A stretch of DNA of 64,000 bases, from NCBI GenBank assembly GCA_932294295.1, contig OW028584.1:36217969-36281968 (forward strand), read 5' to 3'. The position numbers were made by a program, and so were the translations under genes. This DNA is from Alitta virens (taxonomy: Eukaryota > Annelida > Polychaeta > Phyllodocida > Nereididae). A model generated the notes under the pieces. That model saw only the letters and a program-made list of their open reading frames with translations. It was not told the DNA's origin and did no database searches. Positions 12,501 to 22,540 of the stretch are shown piece after piece (within the stretch, counting starts at the first letter, position 1; each line of letters starts with the position of its first letter).

Positions 12501-15500
12501 ATATATAATTACTAAATATATATACATACATATGGAATCCATTAGTTCGAGCATACAATATGGATTCCCTATCTGTATGCCCATGCATACAAATATGGAA
12601 TCCATACTGAAAAGATGTCACAATGACAAAGTGCAAGACTCTATATCTATTTAGGAATTCTATATTTACAAAAGGAACCAGTTCTTTACAATCACTCAAC
12701 TAATTTACTTACGTCCAGTATTCTTCTGCTGGAGATCGATACCTTGGTACACTTCCATTGAATGACACATTCGATGAGATTGCTGCGGGTACATTAAGTA
12801 CCTTTGTGAAGGTCACTAGAAACATCAACACAAAAGAAGTGAATTGACGCTGTGCTACGCAAATATTATTATACTTCTGTGCTAGAACATATTTTGGCTA
12901 AAAAACGCGATATTTTTTTATATTTCATAGACGCCAAATATGGGCATACATTTGGGTCTGCTATACTGCACTATACCCCAACATATAAAACTTACCATTT
13001 TCATATCTGACTCCGACATCCACATGGCAAAGGTCTGTGTTCCAGGTGTTGTTGCAATGGCTCCAGGGCAGCTCGTTAGTGAATGATGCGAACAGGTAGT
13101 ACAGAGTATAGCCAATAATGACATTGTAGTACATGGCCACCATCACTGATATGGTGATCATGGTATATCCTATGCCTGCAATTAAAAGACATTAATTATT
13201 TATAAAGACATTTATTGTTAAAGTGGTCTAGGTGATTGTCAGTTCATCAGCAGGTCCAGAGTTCAATTCCTGGTCCAAGGACTCTTTACAAGCAAATTTG
13301 CAGAAGTCTACACTTTAGGCTCAGCAATTCTTTAATTGTTTCTAGGCTATGCTGAGACACGTGAAATACCACACTAAAGGTGTAATATGGTTCCCTTTCT
13401 CACTAAACTCATCAATAAAGTTAGATGGATGGATGGCGCTCAATACTGAATGTTTTACCTTACACTGTAACATGCATCTTTATTGAGTTTTGTTTGAATT
13501 TCTATAATTTTTCCAGGGGTTATTGTGCGTTTTAATATTTACATAAGATTTTCTGTATTTTAGCCATTTTTATACCAGCATCATCGTATTATATAGAAAT
13601 TTAAATATTGATTCATAACAGGGATAATGTAAGCTCATAACTTTGCTATTCACTAAAACAATTTTCCTGAGCAGTATTGAAACATTATTCAATGTAGTAC
13701 AGTTAAACCATAAACACTCACCTTTAAAAAGTGGACATAATTTCCAGACAGATATTGGACCGAGGGAAGCATATTGGCCGATAGCCAGTTCCAAAAAGAA
13801 CATCGGAAGGCCAAGGAATACCAAAAAGAACACATAAGGAATGAGGAACGCTCCTGGAACAAAAATTTGTATGTCCATGGAATGCCATAAGAAACTGAAT
13901 GAATTAATAACAAGGAAAGTTTTATTAGTCAAATAAATCCAATGCAGTACAATAGAAATAAATTACCTCCGCCATGTTGATATGCCAAATAAGGAAATCT
14001 CCAAACGTTTCCTAAACCAACAGCAAATGCAACACACGTCAAGAGAAACTCCAAACGACCTCCCCAGGCGTCTCTGGCTTTCGCTTCCCCTCCCTGTAAA
14101 ATTAAAAGGGTAATCAATTAATACAATTATTTGTATAGTACCTTGGTGTTCTAACACAAGGCATTATTAATATCAATTGGTCAGCTTCAGCGAGGGACTT
14201 GAATTTTATTTCAGGCCAAGGCATATTTCTGTACTTCGATTAATCTCTCATTGAAAATATAGTGTGAACTCCAAACCTTATATTATCATAACTAATGCGT
14301 CTTAATTATTTTGAGACGTTACTCGTGCATTAAGATCACCACACATGACGAGATAACATGAGAACCTTAAGTGCCCCCCAACAACGGTTCTCAAACTTAC
14401 TTAACATCCTACTAAATATTGTAGTGTTTTTGAGTCACCACAGATAGAGTTGACCATACAATGGCTAATTAAAACAAGGAAATGTAGTAGAGTTTGAAGG
14501 CCTTCTAATGGTGACATAGCCTAAATGAAGGTTGTAAGATGAGCCCAACATTTTCATCACAAGCATAAATAGAAAAACTCCGAGTGAAAGTCTTGTAAAG
14601 ACCATATATAGTTAAGAGACAACTGCGTAGAAATTTTAACAGAGAGTCAATGTTAATATGCATAGGATATTAAGTAATTTTGACATGCACGGTGATCTTA
14701 ATGCACGAGAAATGTCTCAAGAAACATCAGCAGGAGCAATGTTTTGACACATGTATCTCTCCCCTTTTTTTTACACATGTATCTGTACGTTATTAATAAG
14801 GAATATATATGTTAATATGATTAATTAGTGTAAATAATATTAATATGCGTAATTAGTAAATAATGTCAATATGCATAATTAGTAAATAATGTTTTAATTT
14901 GTGTAATTAGTGTAAATAATGTTATATGTGTAAATCATGTAAGTAATGTTAATAAGTGTTGATTAGTAATACCCTGGCAGGAAGAGTTAGTGAAGCATCA
15001 TAAGAAACATCAACATGAGCATTGACCAGTCCACCACCTCCGTTAGTCGTTAGAGTTGGAGCCGAGAAATTCACATAGATTTCATCTTGAGGACGGAACA
15101 TAGATGATCCCCCTGTGAAGCTCTGTGATATCAAAAGACTGGTCAGTTAAATAAGATCTTATCTAAATTGCTGGTATATAATAGATTAGAATATATTACA
15201 ACATAGGCGGATCCAGGGGTGGAGAGCATACCCCCTTTTGATCGCCAAAATTAATGTCATTGACCCTAGAATGAGTTCTGTGCCTTTGGCCTTTCCTATC
15301 ACTGCCGTTTCTGCCCCCCTTTCACAAATTCCTGGATCCACCCCTGGTTCACTGCTGCCATAATATATTACATATCATATTTTGTTCATTTTTTTTTCAT
15401 TGTACCACATCATAATTTGCTAATTTCTACATATATTATATCTGGCAATTCAGAATTTACAAATAGTTACACCTTCAAAAATGCATAAAAAATGTATGGT

Positions 15501-16090
15501 ATTCATATCGATAGTGTTGTGCATGTTTTGGCAGCACATGTGCCAAAACAGTCATCAGTATTTACTAAAAATACAATCTACTGAAATAAATTGAACCAGT
15601 TTTGAATTAAGGAATTCCATGGACCAGTGCACAAGTATAATTGTATAGTTCATTTGCTAAAAATAAGATACATATCATGTCAGATTTTCTTAGAACTTCC
15701 AACCATATATATACAAGAAAATTAAAAGTTCTGTAATTTATGGTGTAATTCTAATAAACTGATAAAGCCTAATGATGCGACTAAATCAAAATGTGTCATA
15801 TTAACTAGATTAAATAACAGCACAAGTTATATGTACTTCAAGTAGTTTAGTATATATGGACTGTACATGTATGCATAAAAATGTAACGTGTGTTTGTCTG
15901 AAATAAACTTGAATTGATGCGAATTGAATTGATGCGAATTTGCTTTAAATTTAAAGGCAGTGTGGCTTTGCGTATAAAAAAAAAAAAAAAAACGGGTTTC
16001 TTATTTGAGCTTATTCTGACAGGTTACGTTTAAAAACAGTAGCTTTTCTGTAAAATGAATGGATTTTAAATGTATATATACACTCACCAT
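6230..16090 (-). CDS. SLC6-family Na+/Cl--dependent transporter, amino-acid/GABA type (16 coding exons)
   Basis: Plasma-membrane symporter that imports a small amino-acid-like substrate with Na+ and Cl-. Exons in transcript order: 16088-16090 (ATG only), 14973-15122, 13967-14093, 13722-13853, 12996-13175, 12713-12815, 12018-12156, 10802-10936, 9956-10059, 9293-9417, 8774-8886, 8512-8640, 7609-7708, 7313-7413, 7046-7222 and 6230-6352. All have GT/AG ends and compatible phases and give 646 codons, normal for a 12-helix SLC6 protein. Signatures: TM1 [13 protein letters not shown]; the large outer loop [15 protein letters not shown] with Cys and N-glycosylation sites; TM6 [13 protein letters not shown]-terminal [10 protein letters not shown]1 has Gly where monoamine carriers have Asp, which argues for a glycine/proline/GABA-like substrate; the exact one is unknown. 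The ATG-only first exon is the least certain part. Confidence 0.92.
6530..6592. repeat. (AT)n microsatellite
   Basis: Uninterrupted run of about 31 AT dinucleotides in the last intron of the SLC6 gene, just upstream (in transcript sense) of the terminal exon at 6230-6352. Confidence 0.95.
7999..8163. mobile_element. Possible decayed Tc1/mariner-type MITE
   Basis: Left edge reads ACAGTAGAACCTCTTTCTAA and the right edge is the diverged complement (GCGGGTTTGACTAT), inside an SLC6 intron. The ends resemble the CAGT-type ends of the clearer element at 61682-61884, but the match is weak. Confidence 0.3.
8164..8379. mobile_element. Fold-back MITE, GGGCTGYTCCATTTAAA family, copy 1
   Basis: The left arm GGGCTGCTCCATTTAAAAG (8164-8182) and right arm CTTTTAAATGGAACAGCCC (8361-8379) are inverted with one mismatch. 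The interior is homopurine on the left half and homopyrimidine on the right, so most of the element can fold back. It lies in an SLC6 intron and has no coding capacity. Copy 2 is at 10436-10562. Confidence 0.75.
10436..10562. mobile_element. Fold-back MITE, same family, copy 2, with TTA target duplication
   Basis: Starts GGGCTGTTCTATTTAAA and ends with a near inverted complement (TTTAAATTGAACAGCCC). It is flanked on both sides by TTA (10433-10435 and 10563-10565), consistent with a 3-bp target duplication. The core is a long G-run facing a long C-run. Lies in an SLC6 intron. Confidence 0.78.
11600..11651 (-). pseudogene. Duplicated fragment of an SLC6 exon/intron boundary
   Basis: About 50 bp here match 12002-12049, the 3' end of the SLC6 exon 12018-12156 plus its donor-side intron, with only a few differences. 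The copied donor is altered: the real exon has CCTAC before its end on the + strand, the copy has ATATCGTA. It therefore looks unspliceable. It sits about 0.4 kb downstream of the real exon, in the following intron. Confidence 0.6.
12255..12303. repeat. Short intronic hairpin
   Basis: ACTGGTGGTGGTCTCAG pairs with TTTGAGACCACCAGT across a loop of about 17 bases. The arms are short and no flanking duplication was noticed. It could be a tiny MITE or chance. Confidence 0.4.
12930..12972. mobile_element. Truncated copy of the 1357-1630 MITE
   Basis: The 43 bases here match the right end of the element at 1357-1630 with a few substitutions (both contain GACGCCAAATATGGGCATA). Weaker similarity continues leftward to about 12870. 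No left inverted repeat is present. It ends 23 bp from the donor-side end of the SLC6 exon 12996-13175. Confidence 0.55.
13222..13430 (+). mobile_element. tRNA-derived SINE-like element
   Basis: A stretch near 13262 (GTTCAATTCC) fits a pol III B box, and GTCTAGGTGATT about 30 bases upstream is a plausible A box. The body then continues about 130 bp to a short (ATGG)n tail near 13430. It lies in an SLC6 intron. I could not define flanking duplications, and the cloverleaf does not fold as a functional tRNA. Confidence 0.4.
14795..14968. repeat. Degenerate tandem repeat beside an SLC6 exon
   Basis: Five to six degenerate copies of a unit of about 28 bp of the type GTGTAAATAATGTTAATAT. The array ends only a few bases before the donor of the SLC6 N-terminal exon (14973-15122). 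Confidence 0.65.
15206..15347. mobile_element. Small inverted-repeat element (GGYGGATCCAGG ends)
   Basis: The left end GGCGGATCCAGGGGTGG and right end CCTGGATCCACCCCTGG are inverted around the shared core GGATCCAGG. About 140 bp, non-coding, in the first SLC6 intron. Confidence 0.5.
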
Positions 16091-17328
16091 TGTTGATATT
16101 TAAAGCCAGGTATGTTAAAACTAAATTAATAGTTTCATCTCAGCTGAATACTTTACATATTGTCATCTCAGTCCAATCAACAGCAGTTCAACCATCTCTG
16201 TTATTGTTACACGGTTGATCTGGGTCAATGTCTTCATAGTCACGTGACTTCTCACCTGTGCAGGTAAGGCAACGCTCCAATTAAGGCACGTCAGGTGGCG
16301 CCACAGCTGAATAGTGGCAGAACTAATCTATAGAATTTTATTGGTTTATCACTGTTACACGGTAAATTTAGCACTTCTTTTTAACATATTTTGTCCAGCT
16401 ATCTACAGAAGTGTAAAATGGTGTTAGCATTTATACTTTAAAGTCTATATATAATTTATTATTCCTGCCCCCTCCCCTTTTCTTGGCTCATTAAACTCTT
16501 ATAACTCAGCATCTACTATAAATATATCTTCATTCATTTTATTGTCATCACGAATTTTTTCTTACCTAAGGCCAGACTTTTTTTATTTTAAATAAAATCT
16601 AGTTTGTGCATGTTTTTGGGGTTTTTTTGTGTGTGCAAAAACTGGCATAGGAGTGCTTTATGTCATTATCATAATTTTTTTGCACACTAGATTACAATAG
16701 AGGCATGCAGAACTTGGCAATTTTGACCTTCTAATTGCAGTTGAGGTTCTCCAAGAAAGCTGTGATTTCACACCTCAGTATCAAAATATATCAATTGTCA
16801 AAATCTCTTTGCTTCTGTGATTTGTCATTCTCATTGTATGATTTTTATGTTTAATTTTATTCCGAGCCCCGACATTGCCTGGAGGATAAAAATTTCCGTA
16901 TAAAACGAAAAAAAAAAAAAGTCTTAGACATCTTAGATGTGTTCGGAAAATTCCAAAAAATTCTAGAACGTAAACCTTTGCCCTAAGTATCTTTTGGCGC
17001 AAAAACTGTAAAATTACGCTCGACCGTTTTTTAGTTATATACATGGAAAGTTCGGGTAGCTGCCAGGCAGCTGTCGGGTAGCTGGACTCAGGTAGCCAAC
17101 TTTACATATTCAGGTAGCTGCCAGCCAGGTAGATGCCAGGTAGCTGTCAGGTAGCTAGGTTCAGGTAGCCAACTTCACTGATCTCTGGCGCTTTCACACA
17201 TTTTATTGGCTCAAAAGGACCAGAGCGCCGGGAAATTGCGACCACTGTAAATTTGATTAATGATTCATTCAATGATAATTGATATTTCTTATTACTTTTA
17301 ATTATTTTCTTTATTGATCTAGATTTAT
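16091..17328. other. Region upstream of the SLC6 gene, up to the Gypsy 5' LTR
   Basis: Would contain the promoter and any 5' UTR exon of the - strand transporter, but I cannot point to a convincing core promoter. Poly-T/poly-A runs are frequent. At 17046-17177 there is a degenerate tandem array of AGGTAGCTGCC-like units (about ten copies). No coding frame was supported. Confidence 0.5.
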
Positions 17329-17550
17329 TGTCATGTTATTATTATCATTCTTCTTGATTATTACTATTATTAGTATTCTTAATAATTATGTTATAGTTAT
17401 AGATATATGCTCAGACAAAGGATTTCCTTTGTCTTTTCATTGTGTATGTAAGATAGTCAACCACAGCAGTTGCATCTGCTGTATTATGTAATCATAAACA
17501 ATAGACCAACTGGTCAGCTTCAATGGCCCAGTGGGGTGTACTTGATCCAG
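17329..17550 (+). repeat. Truncated 5' LTR of the Gypsy element
   Basis: Begins TGTCATGTTATTATTATC and matches 37532-37753 almost base for base to CTTGATCCAG, after which homology ends. About 180 bp of the LTR 3' half (TATA and polyadenylation region of the other copy) is missing. Confidence 0.85.
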
Positions 17551-19403
17551 ATAAAACAAAATACATATGGAACAAACAAGCTACCAAGACTGGTGGACAC
17601 TGTGAAAAATCATCTGACACAACACCCCACGGACAGAACAACAAACAATGACATTACAGAGACAATCCACGAGACACACACAGACGTACCTAACTACATG
17701 ACGAATGCTACAAAACCGCTAGTCATCGACAAAAATGTAGTAATGGCAAAGCATATGCCAAATAAACAAATTAATGAAAAGTTGAGAAAATTACAAGCAA
17801 AGGTGTTGAAAAATTATCACTTACCATATGAAAAGCGCGTAGTCATAATTGATCACATATTGTTCAGAATAGTCCTCAAAGATGATGACCAATGTCTTAA
17901 ACTGGCAGTTCCAAAAATGTTAGTCCCATTTGTAATATCTCTGCATCATGACAATCTACTGTCATGTCATCAGGGTATTGTATGTGTAACTGCAACAATC
18001 AAGCAGCACTTTCACTTTCTACGCTTGCATGAGCAGGTCACGCAGTACATACGGACATGTACAATGTGTCAAGCACGCAAGACACCTCACAACGAAGAAA
18101 GACCATTTGAACTAAATATTCCTGTATCTTATGCACCGTATGGAACCATTTATGCAGACCTAAAACAAATGCCAGAGACACCAACAGGTTACAGATACAT
18201 ATTAGTTCTGGTATGCAACATTACACGATTTGTTACTTTAATCCCTTTACAGAACAAAGATGCCGCCACAGTAGCAGAAGCTGTGTTACAACGCTGTGTA
18301 TTACAATACGGCCCATGTGAGCAATTCATAAGTGACCTAGGCAAAGAATGGGACAACCAAGTACTACAGTATGTATTTAAAGCACTGCAAATTGACCACA
18401 AATTTGTATCTGTGGGTAACCACAAAGCTAATAAATCAGAAAGATTCATTGGTACTATTTCAGGTCTAATCACAACTTGTCTCACAGACAACGGCCATGA
18501 ATGGCCCATGTTTGTAAACTCAGTTGCATATGCTTACATCTCATTCGCAAGTCCAGCATTAAACAATATGAGTCCCTACTGTATCTCAGAAACCCCAGAA
18601 CTACTTTTGACTGTGGGAATATTTCTGATATTGTGCCATCATACAGACAATATGCAGATACATTAAAGAGAAGGTTAGAGAAGGTTGGGAAATCAATGCT
18701 GGAAATTCAAGCACAGTAACAACAAAATCAAGCACGTAAGCAATTAAATAAAACAACCAAGTACCAAGTATTCACTGAAGGTATGCTTGTTTATTTACTT
18801 GCCCCCAGTGCCAGTGCACTCCAAACTAATTCAAAGAAAATTCGACTAGATTTTGTTGGACCTTTGGTCATCCAACACATGTTGGATAGATCACATGCGA
18901 TACTAGAAACCTTAGAAGGTCACAGACTATCTGGAGTCATTCATGTGAATCGGTTAAAAGTAGCTTGGGTCAGAACTGATGCAGGTAGTGTAAATAGAGT
19001 CTCAGATCTCAAAAGAGACACAATCAGTAAATGCATTACAGATGAGACAGGAAAAACACACCCAAAAACACAACAATATTGTAAAATACAGGCTGAATTA
19101 CAGTCGAACACAAATATTGTAAAATCATGCATCAAAAATGCCTCACAGCATGCACGAACTGCAGGACCATTTCCAGTGCACAAAGACTATTTAAAGAGAC
19201 TACAGGTCTCCCCAGTTCCACCTGGGTCTTATTTTTCAATTAACAAAGCAAGACTTAAAGATGGAGATCTCCAAGTGTTAATCAATCCACATGGTGAGTC
19301 ACATGTAGGTAACACATGGCTTGACATGAGATCACACCCTCAATGCTCTGACTATGTTCAAATTGCAGGTTCACAAAATGCATTTCTCAACAACTTGCAA
19401 TGA
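17551..19403 (+). pseudogene. Gypsy pol C-terminus: integrase (broken)
   Basis: The open frame that begins inside the LTR runs to 18666. It contains an HHCC zinc-binding region (histidines in LHHDNLLSCHQG, cysteines in CTMCQA) and a DDE core: YADLKQMP, ISDLGKEWDNQ and HKANKSERFIGT supply the two Asp and the Glu. Near 18570 the frame shifts, an in-frame TAA follows at 18717-18719, and reading continues to 19403. That last part has a GPY/F-like C-terminal domain (FVGPLVIQ, then GVIHVNRLK) plus about 100 residues I do not recognise. The order HHCC-DDE-GPY/F is typical of Ty3/Gypsy integrase. With one frameshift and one stop the gene cannot be expressed as a single protein. Confidence 0.82.
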
Positions 19404-20278
19404 AACTCCCAGAAATGACACTATTGCCTATAACATATATGTTGTACTTTGTTAGGTATCTGTTGTATTTTATTTTAGACAAATGAATAAAGCCATATGG
19501 AGGTCTACGGCAAGACCACATATCATGCTTAAATTCATTTTAGTATTGTATTTCTTGCAATGACAACATGCGAGGCCCTATGGTCGCCCACTTACGGACG
19601 CCATAACACGCCGAAGCTATTCATTGTAGGACATGTTTTAATTATAAACCTTGAACTTTATCATTTTTAACTGTCCTTTAACAAACATGGTATTTCTCTG
19701 GTACAAACCGTTGACATAATTGGAATGTCATTTTATAGCGCAAGCCCCCTGCGCGCTATCTCAATATAAAATTAGGGTTACCATAGGGCCATGCAGGTGC
19801 TATTTTTTAAATAAATATGCTCATCAAACAGGGCCCGGTGGTGCCGGGGCTCTTAAACAAATGTCAGGCTACCAAATTTACTCGGGCGCACATCCCCGCA
19901 CCCATAAAACAAAAATTAGGGATTACCAAAACGCAATAACCCATGCGTTTCTTTGATTATAAAATATGGGAAAATAGGTGTAGGGTCCTCACACCATGTA
20001 GAAGTCATTTTGCATAGCTTCAAGAAGGACCACTGCCGACTTTTAAAAGCCCAACTTATAATTGGAATGCTTTTGAAGGCAGTTACTTCCTTTCAGGACG
20101 TACATACCGTAATTTACGGGGTAGGTGTCACAACCTGCCAAATTTACAAAACCACTTGACACTGCAACCCTTTCTACCATTATGGTAGAATGCAGATGAC
20201 AAGGGGTTTTACAATTCCCATCAGGGCTCACAAGGTTGCATCTTTTCATTGTTTCCTTTATCCAGCCAAAGCACCACG
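19404..20278 (+). other. Gypsy pol-env spacer
   Basis: About 875 bp between the pol tail and the env start. The short frames (19720-19956, 19953-20159) show no recognisable domain. The region could hold splice signals for an env subgenomic RNA, but I cannot identify a specific site. Confidence 0.4.
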
Positions 20279-22540
20279 ATGTTCACATACATCTTCCTTG
20301 GGATTAGCATCTCCATATTGTCTCTATGCACTTTTGCAGCACCAGCAGCACAAGTCATAGTCCGACCAAATGTGGGAGCCGTGTTCGTAAAGGAGAGAGA
20401 CATTAATGTCTCACCCATGGTATGGCATCATACCCTGGCAATACCATATTTTATGGACTTTACATTACTCCATCCAGCCGTTTCCTGCTTCACCAATGAT
20501 GATCCGGAGACAGTCAACAACACCATATGTACCTTAGTAAAGGACATGGAGGAAAATTTTTATGATTTAACTGCACAGATTATCATGGAAATCAACACTG
20601 CCCAGAAATCCATCAAATCCATGATGGACAATAAGCCCCATGTATCCGCACGCACTCGTCAAAAGAGGGCATGGTTCAACATTCTTGGCACCGTCGCCAA
20701 GAAGATCATGGGCGTCACTACGGAGGAGGATGTCAAAATTCTCCAATCACACCTACAGAAGTTGGCCATATTGATTTCCACTGAAAAGAACAAGCGCATC
20801 CATGATGTGCAGCAATTGCAATGCTTCGAGGTACGGATCAACAAACGTGTGGACACATTTCGATCGCACCTTAAAAACTTGGATTCTGTCATCACCGACC
20901 TACGTGACAACATACACGACCTACGTAAGTACGAGCAGTTTACAGCATCTTTGCCCTCCGCACAGCATACTGATATATATACCTTAATTACTAACACGCA
21001 ACCTTGGTTTGCTATATCAAAATTTAATGATTCCTACTTTTGAGTTACCAGAAAATTCTCTCCTTCTTCATGACCAAATTAACGTTAAAAATGTCATTCC
21101 TAAACCTACGACTCAACTTTCTTGCTCTTTAGCACTATACTTTGGCTTTTCTTCTGGTATCTTACATGCATGTACTCACACTGTTCTTAACACTCCGCCT
21201 CTTACTAAAGAATTCGTATACTCACAACCTTTCGGGTGGCTACCTATTTTATACACCAAACAGGGTATGGACCCAATCATGCCACCCCAACCAAACCATA
21301 GAACACAAAGGCCTGTTTGTAGTAGAACTGCAGTGCCAATGCTCACTACAATCACATCACAACCAAATACATTCGGATGCTTTTGACTGCCACAGGTCGA
21401 GCTCCAACATACAATACAGTTAATTTTTTAGTGTTTACAAAACTGTACAATCACACAATGCCACACAATTTCACTGCATCAGACTACACCCATGAACAGT
21501 ACAATTTTCATTTGCCACAAGCTCTGCATTATAAACTCAAACTGACGACTCTCAACTTAGACGACGATGACGCTACATTAGCTACAGACTTAGATTCTTT
21601 TACAGCGACAGACCACGGTCAGGCAGATTTTAATGTGATCGAATGGATTGGCAGTGATCAAGCCGCTGTCATGTCTACAATTGCAATTGTCATAATCATT
21701 ATCACTCAGGGCGCAACTATCACCATAGTCATTTTCATATGGCGGAAACTTCATGCAGCCCAGCAACTTCTATTAACCACGGCAGCTCTCGTTGGAATTA
21801 CACAGGCTCTGGAGTTCTACGCCACTACGACTGCACCGACACCTTTGGTAGTAGCAGAATACTCCACGCCCTTATGGCACACAATAGTCTTAAATACAGC
21901 TCTGCTTTTATCCATTATAAACACTGTTTTAATTTTATGTGACCGAATGAAACCAGCATGTCACACTTTAACAGAGACTAATGCAAGACTATCTTCATTA
22001 GAAACTGAATTGTACATTTGTCTTTATTCAAACTCTAAATTTCTCCATTTTAAAATCACCACGTTACCCTATGACCTGCAAGCCATCACAGCAGCTGCCA
22101 ATGCAGAGGTTAAAAACTTCTATACAATCTGGCGTGGAATGTGTGGGTATCTATACATAGATTGGTCTCCCCTCGACCTCGCAACTGACACAAACCGCAT
22201 TATCTCACCAGCAGAGGTGCAGCTCCCATGGAGCACTTACACCGGGTGTCGTCGGCTCACCACAGAATTCCATACCGTCAAGGTCATCCTCATCCAGGCA
22301 GACCAGGCCTTTACCATAAGTTCCTGGACCAAATTATCCAGCCCTAGAAGTGGCTTGCCCCTGCCATACTCCAGAACTCGCACCACCGAGGAATGGCCGG
22401 CAACAGCATCCCTTCTGCCCCCTGGAACCGATGCCTTAGACCCCTCCAGAATACGCTGGAGGAAAGCAACGGAGCAGCCGCAACCGCAACCCGACACCAG
22501 CATTGTCACCAAAAAAGGCAACTGCTCTCTTCCCACCGTC
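20279..22540 (+). pseudogene. Gypsy env-type membrane glycoprotein (broken)
   Basis: The ATG at 20279 begins a hydrophobic signal peptide (MFTYIFLGISISILSL). About 130 residues later comes a furin-type site, RTRQKR, followed by a hydrophobic Ala/Gly-containing stretch (AWFNILGTVAKKIMG) and a helical region, the layout of a class I-like fusion subunit. The frame stops at 21043. Coding signal continues in two other frames across about 21040-21380 and then in the first frame to about 22500, so at least two frameshifts are present. The last part has a transmembrane helix (AVMSTIAIVIIIITQG), then further hydrophobic helices and a long tail. Sequence beyond about 22515-22560 belongs to Polinton-1. 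This is an old retroelement copy, not a functional gene. Confidence 0.7.
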
